This document shows positions 39,737-53,012 of a DNA stretch of 64,000 nucleotides, piece by piece. Numbering within the stretch: position 1 is the stretch's first letter; each line of letters opens with the position of its first letter. The stretch is from Dipetalonema caudispina (Eukaryota; Nematoda; Chromadorea; Rhabditida; Onchocercidae). The stretch spans positions 124,001 through 188,000 of the forward strand of contig JABVXV010000037.1 of the NCBI GenBank assembly GCA_013365325.1, in the 5' to 3' direction. A program made the position numbers and the translations under genes. Below the pieces are notes generated by a model, which saw only the letters and a list, made by a program, of their open reading frames with translations, did no database searches and had not been told where the DNA came from.

Positions 39737-41677
39737 ATGGGTGAACCGCAGTCGGCACTTCTTCTCAGAAAACAGCTTGCAGGTAAGAATCTTCTCGAAC
39801 ATTCTAGTCTTGAATTATTTTCATTTGCTACTCATTTGGGTCTACTCGAATTCCCCTTAATTTGTATTTCTGATATCCTCTACAGATTAGTAGCTAATAG
39901 CCTTAGTGTTGGAAGTTGTGCATATGTGAACTTCAGTAGAGGAAAGTCACAACGATTGACCTGAAATCGAGTTTGGTACCGCAGGCTATCCGCCAAATCG
40001 GTTTTCAAAAAGAATGTCTGGACAAGATATCTGCTACTGATCATTTTTTGTTCATCTAGATTAAAGTGGTAATGGAAGAGAGAGGAAGTGATAAGGAGAA
40101 TCGAATATCAAGGGGATTAGTGAACAAATAAAAAATGAACAAAAAAAAGACACTTTAATCTAGATGAGCAAAAATATTATGTCCTTTGAAAATAAATAGA
40201 TACAGTGTCTCCGTAAGATTTCCGAGTGATACTAGGACATATACCAGGGCTTGTTAAGGCTTACAAAATACGTTACTGGACAGGGATGTAATTAATCTTA
40301 TTGCAGAACTGAAACGAGTTCCTGTTGATGGATTTTCAGCAGGTCTTCAAGGTGATGACATTTACAAATGGGAAGTGCTTGTTATTGGGCCTCCTGACAC
40401 TCTTTAGTTAGTTTGTTTCAAACAGTTTTTTTTATGTACCAAAGAAGTACTTTACCACCAAAATACTGTCGGCAAAGTTAGATAGTCTGATGCATAGACA
40501 ATCAAATAGTTACACAGATTTATCTGGAACTTTTCGCAATTGATGTCTTAAACGCATTGCGACATGAGGTCATGCTAAGAGATTCGTACAGCAGGTTAAT
40601 ACAATTGATAATACTGCCTGTTTCAGCGAAGGAGGATTTTTCAAGGCGCTTCTGGAATTTCCCAAGGAATACCCACTGTTACCACCAAAGATGAAATTCA
40701 TTTCGGAAATCTGGCATCCGAACAGTATGTGTATTTCTTCATTATTACTAGAAATAAGTTATGTTCAAGTAAGGGAGGGATAATTAAGTCGTACTGAAAG
40801 ATTCTCTCCTTACATTACATTTTCTCCCACAAAATTTGGTTTGATCATCTGATTATGTAGTGTTGAAGCAGGATAGAAAAGGATGATAGACTAAGGGTGG
40901 CATATGTTGTTTCATCAGCAAGAGATACATTTTATTGAATATTGGGGAGCCCCAGCCATATTGTGCTTTGCCAGTCTCTGATATTCTGGTCTCTAATTTC
41001 ATGTATTAGCAATTCTTCTGTTCATTATTTTATATTTTAGTTGACAAGGAAGGTAATGTGTGTATATCGATATTGCATGAACCAGGAGATGATCGATGGG
41101 GTTACGAGAAGCCAGAGGAAAGGTGGTTACCTGTGCATACCGTAGAAACAATTCTTCTTTCTGTTATATCGATGCTTGCAGATCCAAATCACGATTCGCC
41201 TGCAAATGTTGATGCCGCGGTAAGGTTTATTGATTTTTGATATGGCTGATAATAATTTTATGATGTATTTCGAACCATAGAGATTTGAAAGCATGGAGAT
41301 GTCCAAGTTTTTGTTACGGTTTGGAAATGGCAACGGAAATTGCCACCGAAAAATGGCTTGGTATGTGTTTCATAATCATCAAAAAGCCTTAAGGGCACTA
41401 CAACATGTTAGTGAGATACAGTGTCAGCCCAACCGTGAAGTGGAATAGCTTTATGGTTGGTATTTGAGCTCTTTTTCTGTTAGTCCAGTATGATCATTCT
41501 GCACTTGTAGGTCTTTTAAGCTTTTGACTTGATAAAATCCATTTTTTTTTTCACTTCCAAACTGAAAATAAACTGAAAATTTTCGTTCTCTTCTAGAAGA
41601 TGCAGCGCGAGAATTTTCCTGAATTCAAGAAACGTGTAGCAGCCTGCGTTCGAAAGAGTCAAGAAGAGGGTTGTTAA
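39737..41677 (+). CDS. ubc-7: Ubiquitin-conjugating enzyme E2, UBC-7/UBE2G1
   Basis: E2 enzyme that accepts ubiquitin from E1 as a thioester and passes it to substrates with RING E3 ligases. Five exons: 39737-39782, 40307-40406, 40627-40724, 41041-41219 and 41597-41677; all phases match, 504 bases, 167 residues, close to the family length of about 165-170. The catalytic Cys is residue 89 in [13 protein letters not shown], with the HPN motif just before it (EIWHPNI) and the G-type acidic insertion loop after it ([14 protein letters not shown]). Other landmarks: [30 protein letters not shown]. The C-terminal part after SPANVDAA ([20 protein letters not shown]) matches the shorter nematode form rather than human UBE2G1. 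No missing key residue. Confidence 0.97.
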
Positions 41678-41821
41678 TTTCGGAGCAGTGGATTGCTATC
41701 TACTCTTTTTACTCTCTCTGACGATGATTGTTGGAGCTGTGAGTTATAATTTTCGTTGTTATCAGAATTTGTTGTTCTTTCCCTCACTTCAATTCACGTT
41801 ACATCATTTTACAGGTCTTAT

Positions 41822-41827
41822 AATAAA
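41822..41827 (+). terminator. Candidate polyadenylation signal for ubc-7
   Basis: AATAAA about 145 bases after the ubc-7 stop codon. The rest of 41678-42432, between two convergent genes, shows no exon. Confidence 0.55.
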
Positions 41828-42432
41828 GATGTGCAAGATGTGATCCATTCTTATTATCGATGATGACACGTTATGTTTACTGCTTTGTTTCCTTTTTCTT
41901 TTTTTTGTGTGGTTTTTGGTTTATCTTGAAATATAAATGTGCTTGAAAGGTTGGTGTTTTCAACACTTGAACAAATAATTGAAGGCAGTTGTCGTGTGAG
42001 TTCAAATCGTGTCATGGAACACTTATATGAGAATGGAATGTTGAGTAAAAATTAGTTACTATAGACATTCAGCTGAATACCTTCTATCACCATTAACTAT
42101 GCACAGAGACTATGCGTAGGTTTCTAAAGTATGTTAAATGTTACCATCGATTGATTTCTAATCTTTGAATGTATTGGAAGATTAAAAAAATCAACTAACT
42201 ACTTTTGCAAAGCAACTTTTTTAATCTCTGTCGAAGGTTCTTAGTTTCTTCTCTTTGCAGGATTTAAATAAACGTAAAGTATAAGCGGGTAAATAGAGCT
42301 ATGTTCATTTCAAAATGGAAAGGAAAATACAGACTGTAGGCACTTCCACAAATGTGTGTTACAACGTTTGAGGTTACGTTTTACACTAAGCGCGAGACAT
42401 CTCTCACATGCTGATGCTGTAATACAGTATAG

Positions 42433-45400
42433 TTAGATCGATTCATTAATCTCCAAAAGAGTTCGAATAACATCTGTTGGATGTGTAGGTGGTGTGAATT
42501 CATAGACCATTGGGGTATGCTCACAATATAGCAATACAAAATCCGTATAGTTCATGATACTTTCGTCGCGATTTGATAAATGCGGATAAAAGATGGAGCA
42601 ATGTCGTGATAACCAATATCGATAAGTACTAACCAGACTAGAAGCAAAACTTAACTCTCTGCTTCCCCGACCTGCAAATCCGTTGCATCACTGAAGTTTC
42701 GCTATCAATGTAACATTTATCAGTTTTACTTATGCGATTACTGCCTCTTCCTAAATTACGATTAAGTAAAATTTAAATAAAATTGAACCCCTTTAATTCA
42801 TGGACTACTAGCTGATTTCCTAATGGAATAGAATAAATTTGCATGCATTAAAGAAGTAATTACAAAAGAAAATATTGGTCTAAAATGCTAGATCATAAAT
42901 GATACCTAATTTGCAAAGAGCATAGCAGATTGTTAGTCGTATTTCTTCACTGTCTAAATTGTTCATACATTCGTCTCTTCTTGCTGATTGTATCATTTCA
43001 TTCAACTGAAGGAAAATTTCTCTTATTGTTTATACGAGCAAAAATTAATTTTTTGCTCGTATAATAAATCTTTATTATTACATGAGAAGAAATGAAAATA
43101 AATTTGGTTGATTTTCAAAATTTTCAGGGACATCAAAATTAGGCATATTTCCTTTTTATGGCTTTCAAAATATACTTGCCTATTTACTGCAAATATAGAT
43201 TGATCTTCTGCGATATTTTGGCAAAAGAAGTATGAAAACATAAAAAATTTCCGATTACTCAGTACATTATGTTTTTTCGACATTGTATATTACCAAGCAT
43301 CAGCCATATGAAAGCTTATAATTCGATTTTTCTAGTTAATGACTCCATTCCTTCTAAGATCTTTAGCATTAACAGGTATTGATTGAGAACTTTTCATTGA
43401 CCTTTAGATCACGCAAAGGTGGCGGTTCTACAGCGATAGTGCAGTGAAGTATGAAAAATACTGGCCAGTAGCGGGACAGGATTACAAATCTATCCGTCGG
43501 AGAGACAAAACTCATCAAAACCGTACTGAGTGGACGACGAATTGCTTCTGCCAATATTTCTTCTAAATTTTATGATATAGTTATTTTCATTTAAATTTAA
43601 CAGTTTACCAAATCATAACAATATCATCCGGATCTATTGTGTCACAGACTCATCCTGCAACATGTTCATGTTCCAGTATAGTGCAATGCAGCTAATCAGG
43701 AAAAATATACCGGAAAGAGGTTATTGCACTATCCAAACGATCCAAACATTTAATACAGTTTTTTTTTTATTTTTTTTTGAAATATTGTAATTTCTAGAAA
43801 CACTGTCTAAGTCCATACCCTGTCAGGCATCCTGAGATATTAGAGCTGTGGGAGATGAAAAACCCGCAAGTAAGTAAAAGTAAGTGAAAATTTTTTCAGC
43901 TCTCCCTTCGAGAATGTATTCGAGAATATGACGATTAAAGCAATATGTTACGTGGAACACTTACTCCTCGTGTACACAAGCATCTCAGTATCCCACGAAA
44001 TAGCGGGAAATTGTGTTATAAATAAAATAATTCACTTCTGAGGGATTGTTTGTGAATTCCCTATCATTAATTATTTCATGCACTCTTTAACTCTTGATCG
44101 ATCGATCGATTCTGTTATCCATATTCTTTATGAAACTTACTTTTTTCAATGATTAATTGCTCTGTCAATAATTTCAATCGTTTATCTGCACGTGGACCAC
44201 GTTCTTTCTGCACCGCTATAATTGCTTTCTGTTGCAGTATAAAATTTGAAATAAATTCTGTGATATTGATTTATGCATGATCTTAAAGTTAATAGCATAA
44301 AGGGAAAATATTGAATAGTATAATGATCCTTCAGATTCATACATTGGACAGTTGCTTGAGTGAAGCCGATAAATTGAAGTCAAATGCAGTTCGATGGGAA
44401 TCACGTTCAACTCCAACTACTATTACTTGAATCCAGCAACAAATATATATATATATTATAAATAGCTTCCAGCGATGCTTTTCAGTTACGTGACCACGTC
44501 AACCACACATAATGTTAACCTTACGTGATTTTGCTAATCCTATATAAGATCTTTGTAGGAAATGTTAACTACAGAGTTGTATAAATGAGCTTTTCCGGAA
44601 GATTTCTTCCATCTTTTCAATATCACTTCAATGACATGAAGGAAAATGTTTGGAAACTAATTCCCGAAATTCCTTCCCAGTAAACTTAAACGATTAGTAG
44701 CAGCAAAATGTAGAAGAATAGATTCCCGGGAATTCTATGCAAGCCAAAATAACACTTCTGGTAAAGGAATCTGAATCACCATGAAATTGCTTTGGGAAAG
44801 CCAAATGAGAGTGAAATTTAATGGAAAGAGAATATAGAAAATCTTACAGATGGATTAATGAAAAAAAATAGAATTTGAAGAGAAGTGATATCTTTTTTTA
44901 AAGCTAACTTTTCAAAAAATTCCTTACAATTCAAAAAACAGAGTAGTCATTTCTCGACTGGTCAAGAATTGTTAAATATTTCATACCTACCATTCCTGTT
45001 CATTTGCATTTGAAAACATTTGCGCAATCGGCATGAAGGACACCAATTCCGGCGTGTTTTATCAACTGGACAGTTATTACCACCAGCTGCAATTTCATGC
45101 ACTGTAATTTGCACAGTAATGGAATGTTATACTATCATGTAGAAAACATTGCAGAAATTAGCACGAAGTCCTTCGTAGTTAGAAGTAAAAAATACTAATT
45201 GATTTTTGAAATTTAAATTATTTAATACTCAAAAGTAGACGTTATCAATTAATCCTTAAATTTTTTTGTTGTATTTCGTGTAATACTTCCTACACCGACG
45301 TAATATTTCACGATGATAACTGTTAGAACAATACGACACAACACCACATGATTACTGTACTTTAAGGTGCATTTGCATCTTGTTTCACGCACGTCATGCC

Positions 45401-46218
45401 ACGACACTACGTCAAAATCCGTATAGATGAAGAAATAAAGCAAAATTAATTGCTTATGAATGTTGCGAAAAAAATAATTTTCTTTCATTAACATCACAAA
45501 GTGTCACAAAGAAAGACGATATCAAAAACTTACAAACGCAAGTGTAGCTAATGTTGCGTCTAATGCTGTTAAAAAAATATTCCGACAGGTATTCGTAAAT
45601 TACTTGCGAATCCATCAACATACTGTCAAGTTAATCTCAATCGTTTCTCAATAAAATTTGTGAAATTTTTAATTTCAAGATAAAACCAATCTACATCATT
45701 GGTAATAAATAATACCACTAATCAGTGCTTTGGTTTTCAACTTTTTATTCGGATTGAAGGTAAGTTACAGGAACTATTTTTACTAGAGAAAGCAAGGAGG
45801 TAAGATAGGATGAAGTTAAAGTACGGAGAAATGTATTTTTGGATGACATGTGCAAGTGAAAAAGATTTTACTGAATAAATTAGAATCAACCACGGCTTAA
45901 ATAGTTGGTGAATTTAACGAAATAGTTTGGTAGAATGGGCTTTTTTCTACTAGGCTAATTAGAGGTAGTTTTTTAGTGAATGAAGAAATAGGTCTGGTGG
46001 TAGGCTTGATAATCATTAGATAAAATTTCACAACTGATCAAATTTTTTTTTTGTTTTTTTTTTTTTTTTTTTCAAAATTTTCATTCTTACTAGTATACAA
46101 AAAACTTACCTTCGTTTGAAAAAGCAACTGCATCCATCACATGTCCATAGACCATAATGTCGTCCAGAACTTTTATCACCACATATTTGACAAGTTATTC
46201 GTACAAACTCATTATGTC
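42433..46218 (-). CDS. NR2E-like nuclear hormone receptor (N-terminus incomplete)
   Basis: Ligand-regulated or orphan transcription factor. Seven exons: 46218-46110, 45565-45534, 45086-44991, 44215-44141, 43562-43402, 43005-42906 and 42671-42433, all in phase, about 270 residues. Zinc finger 1: [14 protein letters not shown] and [10 protein letters not shown]. Zinc finger 2: [20 protein letters not shown] then [12 protein letters not shown], followed by [10 protein letters not shown], typical of NR2E (tailless, PNR/fax-1) receptors. The ligand-binding domain is recognisable at helices 3-5 ([20 protein letters not shown]) and later ([16 protein letters not shown]), ending with a possible AF-2 helix ([13 protein letters not shown]). 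The first zinc-finger exon starts in phase 1, so at least one 5' exon is missing; a possible one ends at 47463 (PYQRKIG). The P-box CDGCSC, with Cys where Gly is usual, is notable. Confidence 0.88.
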
Positions 46219-48165
46219 CTAAAAAATGATAGAGATTTAAGGAATTCTTTTTTCATCTTAAATGTTAAATTGAATTTCAATTTCAAATTTTTGATCTGCT
46301 CGCATTTCACAAATTGTGCGCATTTCAAACTTAAAAAATTGCTTTCTGAAGCAAAACAATATGCAATTCAGAAATGCGAATGCATGCAATGAATAGGTAA
46401 AATGAAAATAGTTATTTACTCATCCTTTTCCAAATGTGTATTCGCTTTAGTGATCGAAAAAACGAATTTACTCTGAAATATTCTGTGAATTAGTAAATTA
46501 TTTTAAGTTGGAATAAACGGAAAATGCAATTTACTATGATGGATATCACGCAGTACGACAAAGTTTGGTGATCGAAAACGTATCAATGAGAAATAAGAAT
46601 AACAATCGTTTTTTTTTTCATATCAAATCTCAAGATTTTATCAAAATTTGCATTTCTTAGCATTTATCCACTGTTTGAAGTTCTCTCTACATGTGCCTTC
46701 TTCTTAATACCTTTCAGAAACATTTTGAGTTTCGTTTTCCACTTATAATAATTCTACTTCTTAGAAAGAAAGACCATAACAATGTTGCAAAAATATCGGA
46801 ATATTTTTGGTTAAACATTGATACTTATCATCATGAAGCCAGTAATATGAAATTCTGTCTTCCAATCTTAATTAATTTCAACAATTTCGATGATCCGATT
46901 ATTGCCCGTGTAAAGTCTATCTAATCAAATAATAAGTTCAAAATGTAAATGTATCATTTTTTTTTTTTTAGAAACTATAAGTTTACAATCTTTCCAAAAT
47001 TAATTCATTTTGAAAGAATAAACGTCTAGAAGATGTTCATCAATCAAAAAAACACTTACCATTTATTACAAATAAACATTCAGATATTTGTGTCTCACAA
47101 AAAAAATGCTTACTATAATAACGTAAATAGAATGATAAGTGTGGGATTCGATCATTAGACCAACTAATATCTTCGAATCCGGAATTACTACTGTACTCCA
47201 GCACAATCTAGGCTTTCCCTTCTATATAGTTATGTTATTTTCCGGACTCCGGATTTTAGTTTTTCAATTCATTCTGTATGAAATTTCTGCGCTTATCATT
47301 ACCTTTCACTTTTTCAGTAATTTTTTCCTCTTATCAGCAATTCTGACGTTATAGTTGAAGTGGCAGATATTAGAATCACTCCTCACTAGGATCACTTTAA
47401 TATTACTGTAGTGGTTAGCAAGAAAATGCAAAACTTTTTTTTCTAAACCAAAAAAATAATAAAAACCTATTTTTCGTTGATAGGGGCCTGTGATGAAGAG
47501 AGCCAACGATTGAAACGCATCACAACACCGTTATTTCACCTATATCATGCAAACAGGTACCTTTTGGCTTTACTTTATTAGGCTTTTACATTAGAAATTA
47601 CAGCCACGCCTCATACTTATGGCACTAGAATGTAATAATGACAATTTACAATTCCAATGGGAATGTCAAACGGTGCGACTCAGTAATTTTCAGGGATAAA
47701 GTAAATTGGAAAGGCATTTACCTATTGAATCCGAGAGATGAAAGAGACTACCTTCCGTTGATTTTCCCATGCTTTTCTATTTGGTTGTTCATTTTCTCAG
47801 GCAGGAATATCCAATTAGAAGTTAAAATTAAAAGTAGGTATATTTGTATCACCTCTTCCCTATCCAACTTACATACCACATTTCAATTAAATAACGACAA
47901 GAAAAACTCATATTATGGTATCACTTCAAATATTTCGTATATATCTAACTTGAAGTAAACAAATAAATAATATCATACTGAATCTGAAATAGGATTTTCC
48001 ATTTCTAAATTTACATCAACTAAACATTTGCATGTTATTTACCATTTGATAGTTAAAAAAAAAAAAAAGAAAAAAAAAAGCTATGGTAATTTACATAGAA
48101 ATTACACGTGCATGCATAAGAATAATGGTATAACAATAATATACATTTTGGATATTCTTTTGCTT
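46219..48165. other. Region upstream of the nuclear receptor
   Basis: Should hold the 5' exon(s) and promoter of the nuclear receptor. A minus-strand exon after CATCACAG at about 47489, ending in phase 1 at about 47463, fits the phase of the zinc-finger exon but is only nine codons. T-rich tract at about 46047-46072. Other open frames look like chance. Confidence 0.4.
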
Positions 48166-51100
48166 CTATACTTTTCTCTGTTTTTCTTTTTCAGATTTTG
48201 AATTCGTTCCACTCTTTTTACTAGTAGTGATATTACCCTGCTTATCCGCTTTGTCTGCACTAGAATCTTGTTTATCCCCTTTAGATTCCGGTTTTTCATC
48301 TTTAGATTTTGATTTGTCTCCTTTAGAAGTCAATTTATCTTCATTAGAATCCAACTTGTCTGGTTTTGATTTCTTACTTTCCTTTGATTTCGTCTTTTCT
48401 ATCACCTTTTTATTCATTAGATTCTTATAAAGATCTTCGAGGACACTTGGAATCTCTATCTTTTTACTTTTGCTTTGCACAGCTGCTACCATTCTAAAAG
48501 GATCTAACAAATTAGTCATCTTTTTTTTTTTTTCTAAAGGTTTAAACCAATGCTGTGGGATTTCATTAAAGCGATTTGGCCGTCGGTATCGCAAGTCCAC
48601 GTAGTATATAATATTAGAGATATTACACGACCCATCATATCAGTGGACATCGATTGATTCAGAAATTTTTAAATAGAGAGATTGATATTACTAAAATGTT
48701 GCAAGAAGATTGAATTGAAAACAACAAAGTTGTCTAAAAAGTAGACAGGAATATTTCAACAGTATTTATCTCCCATTTCGTTTACCTGGGTATGTCCTCA
48801 TTGATGAATTGATCCAAATTATGCATCAATTCCTCGTCTACTTTGTTCCATCCTTTGATATATGACAAACGAGCCTTTTCCAGAAAGGACTATAAAATAA
48901 GACGTTGCGCAAAGTGCATGCGGAAGAACAAATATGTCACGAGACATTGCGGTACGATAAGTATTTCCAACTTTTGCTGGTGTATGACTTGTTGTTTTTG
49001 TATTTGGTTATATTTATGGAAACAAATGGAAAATATTACAATAATAGCAGAATGCAGAATTTTTCTGCATCCTTTCCCATATCTTACCTGAAATTTCGAC
49101 GAGTGAAAAAGCAATAGTTAAAATACTGTACATACCTGTATGTCAGGTAAATCGCTTTCTGCAACACGTAAACGATACTTAAAATCATCCAATATTCGAA
49201 GCAAATTACGTTGTGTTACAACACGTTTCAATTCACCACTTGACCTACACCACATCTAAAAATGAATGAAAGATCATTGCGTAACTTTTTTACCAGAACT
49301 ATCCGATGCACAATCTCCTAGTGAATGTATTGATTACACGTTTTACTGTCATACTTGGAATTTTAGAAGATGCTCACATATCGAATGGTTAAATCATTTT
49401 GTTTACTTTACCTTAATTAGACTATCTGCTGATTAAACTATCTGTTGTTGAAACTTTATCAATAAAAAGAAAATGATGTAACTTGTCAAAATTAACATAA
49501 AGTGAAACTCAAAGTTTGTTTCAGAAACCTTAGGATGATATCGTATGATACAATTAATATGCCAATAGTGCATGAAAATTTTTGCAAACTAATATTTTAA
49601 TAAAATGACAATCAAAAGAACTGACTGAATGGTAGTGATGTCAATCACGGAAAAATACGTCGAATAGTTGGCTTATAAGAAATTCGATGTTGTGCAAAGT
49701 ATGCATACCTTTTTAAGAAGATACTCCATGACAAGCGCATGAATTTTCAATTTCTTGGCTCGTTTGATTACGTCATTTAGTTTACGTACGTTACAACTCG
49801 ATGGAAGTAATTTTAATTCATCGAAGAAGTCAATATATTCTTGAGTAAAAATTTCATGCACTTCAGAGCTCTAAATGTAAAGCTGTTTTCTTTCGTCTAA
49901 GTTGTACAAATGATCAGGAAGTAAGCAGAAATTGATTCCTTATTGGATCAGTACGGAAAATTTCCCTCTCCTCCCCCCCTCATATTTAAATATCGATCCG
50001 AAAAGCAACAAAAACACGAACAATTGTGTCTTTGGAATCGTTGGTACAAAAGGAACCGATAAAAACTTTAGGAACTTCCGGTGATTCGAGAATTCGGCTT
50101 AAACTCCACATCAGTGCACCTCTTACTCGAATAAGTTCTGCTGCTCCCACTTGATCTGCCTTATTGAGCACTATTTTAATCTAAACATTATATTTCATTT
50201 TTTTTTTTTTTTTTTTGCATATTATAAAGAGAGAAAGTGGAAAAAGTGACGGTCGGAAGAAAATCGATATTTGATATCTTTAAAAATTGGAATACAACAA
50301 TAGTAGAATAAATAAAAAAACTAAAGTAAATGATGCTTAAAGATCAAGAAGAAATTGATGGCATACTTTTTCTTCATTTCCTTTGAGACATTGTATCACC
50401 TGTTTGTACTCATCGCTGATATCCAATTTTGAAGTATCAAACAAAAGTACAATCATATCGACCTGTACACTAACTCCAACTTATTAAATTGTTCCTTTAT
50501 CACTAAGAAAAATATATATGATTGCAACAATATTGGTAAAAATTCGAACGAAATGATCTCAAATTCTATCATTTCTAGAAAGTCTCACCTTCCCAGCAAT
50601 GTAATTTACGACGGATGCAAAATCATAGCCACGTGATGAACGTTGCTTTTGACCAGATAATATTCCGGGTGTATCCATGAAAGTGATATGTTCCAGTAAT
50701 TTCGACGGAAGTGTTGCACCACGCATTCGTGTTAGGAATGCCGAACCAAACATATTTAATGACTGCAATACAGTATTATCATTCACTTCAATGCAGTTTT
50801 TATTTTTTGTGCATATCAGAATGCTGTGCAGAACTGTTTTCGTGAAATATGACTCCTTTACGTCATTAACGTAATTTTATGCTGACATAGCCACAGTAAT
50901 TTTCCAGATAAGGTCTGCAATGCCAATCGTAAAATCATTCGGCTTAATCGAATTGGAAAAAAAAGGCTATGAATATATCTAATTAATTTACAACAATAAA
51001 AGATTCGTCTGATAACACTTGACAAATCACTTAAAAGCAATTCAATCAAAAGGATAAACCTGAAATGGCAACGTATTATCAGACGCAAGCGATGTTCCCA

Positions 51101-52137
51101 TAACGGTAGTTGCATTAGCGGAATGATAGATGACTGTGAAACAATCCGTAGTCGGTTCCGGTCCAATCATACTGCCTGGATATTCCACTCCGTTCAGAAG
51201 AAATTTAATCATCGATGTTTTACCGACCGAATACTTCAATAAATTGTAAACATTCAACTTTACCACGATAGTAGCAAAACTATACATATGTTAGCTTGCG
51301 ATGTCAATTATTAAATAAATCATTTCAGTTTATTCAGCAATTTAGAATATTGATACTTTCAATGGCTTTGTGCGAAACGAAAAAGCTAACCTGCCCAAGA
51401 AATAAAACCATTGGCTTAGCCTCAAATTCGGCACGATACAATGCTGGGGTATAAAACTGATCATAAATGTGTCGTTTTTCCATCGGTAACATCTTCAATT
51501 TTTTGCTTTTTCACACTACCATACAAAAATAGAAATATTAATCATATGAAAATTTTTGAAACAAAAAAAAGAAAAAACTTCTCTTTTCCCATTGCTAGAT
51601 TAAATGAAGCTGTTAACATATGGAAATTTTTATTTTATCCTCTAACTTTAATTGCGCAAGTCTTCATCCCATCATTAAAACATTCTCTCAGAACTGAAAT
51701 TTGACTTCTAACATTCAACTAACGGAATTTTTTAAACAAAAAAAAAAAAAAAAAAGGAAAAATCATGGAACCCAAAATGAGATATATGATAAACCTTTTG
51801 CTCATAGTTCAAGTAGAGTACTTCAGCGATATTATCTCTGGTTGGTAATGGTATTGGTGCCTAAATAACCTATTTCAATACAAAACAATTTAATGATTCA
51901 ACGAAAAGTGTTTATTTAGCAGACAGTTGTTGAATTTACAGCATTTTATCAGAAGATTAATTTCACTGCATTTATTTGACTTTTTTGCTACATCACAATT
52001 TTTAAATCTTCAACTTTTGGATCATTTAGACGATTCCATTGTTTTAAAATAGAAAAAAAAAAACAAAAATTAAATTTATCTAAGGGAAAATTCCGTTGAC
52101 TGACCAGTGGAACCGTTCTTTTTCGAAATAATCCCAT
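48166..52137 (-). CDS. EHD-type dynamin-like ATPase without EH domain, Lys-rich tail
   Basis: Member of the EHD/sarcalumenin-like family of membrane-remodelling ATPases. Exons: 52137-52105, 51860-51795, 51492-51391, 51233-51060, 50762-50589, 50462-50367, 50180-50016, 49870-49709, 49255-49136, 48889-48786, then a tail from about 48533 to 48166. Landmarks: helical N-terminus (RHIYDQFYTPALYRAEFEAK), P-loop GQYSVGKTSM, EPTTDCF, switch DTPGILSGQKQRSSRGYDF, LLFDTSKLDISDE, NKAD, ALMWSLSRILESPEVPKVF, then VRKLNDVIKRAKKLKIHAL. The start MGLFRKR fits a possible N-myristoylation site. In place of the C-terminal EH domain lies a roughly 120-residue Lys/Ser/Asp repeat-like tail (DKSKSKDEKPESKGDKQDSS). The last junction works only if a 13-A tract is one base shorter; otherwise the protein stops soon after the ATPase part. 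Boundaries before 49870 and 51492 are less certain. Confidence 0.88.
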
Positions 52138-52805
52138 TTTTTTTTTTTTTTTTTTTTTTCAAACAACCGATGATTTTAACAAAACCGACTGATAATTGTG
52201 AAATGAACAAAATGACGATTGCAAGAGAATTTCGTTGCATTTATGAATCCGTTACACATTCAATAAACAAATACCGGAGAATCCTAGTTGATACAATGAG
52301 TGCTTCATATATCCAATAAAGGATACATATCCATCGTTCCGGGGATTATTTCATGTGTCACAACATAACATTATCAATCGAACATTTGTTTGATATGTCG
52401 ATTATTTTTCAAATCAAAATTTTGAATATATTAATAGTATAGCTAAATTTGAAGCCCTTTTACTCTTTCTTCACATTTGTCACTCACATGATACATCGTA
52501 TCATTGTTTAGCTTAAATTTTGGCGGTGCATTTCATTTGTTTATGTTTGAAGAGGAACGTTTTAGTTTTCATCTATTCTGGTACTCCTCAGGGTTAATGA
52601 TTAGGGAATAGAGGAATGCTGATACTGTATGTAATGATGATACCCGACACCCTTCAATGGTTCTCTGGCAGGAGTGGGTGGGTCAATAATTCATCCCTAT
52701 CAGCCATATATATATATATATATAAAGGTACCAATGAGGTCAATAGGTGCAATTCGATATATTCGAGCTATGTTTCAATTTCTCTTATTCAGAGTGATTT
52801 GCAGG

Positions 52806-53012
52806 ATGTCTGAAGCTAAAACAGCCAGCTGGCAGCTTCAAATCGTTGCTTTTTTGATGGTATGCTTTTGTGCTTGCTGTACGTACATGAAGCAAGCAAT
52901 ACAGCCCGTATCAAGTTCAGCAATCTCCGTACCCTCTTCAACCCTATACCAACATTCCAGCTATTTCCAGGCAGCCAAACGAACACCTAAACAACAATTC
53001 TCTTCGTCTTAA
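52806..53012 (+). CDS. Small Cys-containing single-pass membrane protein
   Basis: A 68-residue single-exon frame starting one base after TGATTTGCAG, which looks like a spliced-leader acceptor. Short polar N-terminus (MSEAKTASWQ), then a hydrophobic segment at about residues 11-28 (LQIVAFLMVCFCACCTYM) with four Cys, then a Ser/Gln-rich tail ending KQQFSSS. Probably a membrane protein with one span or an uncleaved signal anchor. No family recognised. It lies just above the start of the EHD-like gene on the other strand, so the two may share a divergent promoter region. Confidence 0.5.
   Translation: MSEAKTASWQLQIVAFLMVCFCACCTYMKQAIQPVSSSAISVPSSTLYQHSSYFQAAKRTPKQQFSSS

Noticed and set aside
45249..45497. 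Minus frame containing [11 protein letters not shown] considered as the missing zinc-finger exon
   Set aside because: The exon 45565-45534 ([11 protein letters not shown]) fits both phase and family sequence, so this one is intronic.
46141..46392. Plus-strand 83-codon frame
   Set aside because: Antisense shadow of the first zinc-finger exon of the nuclear receptor.
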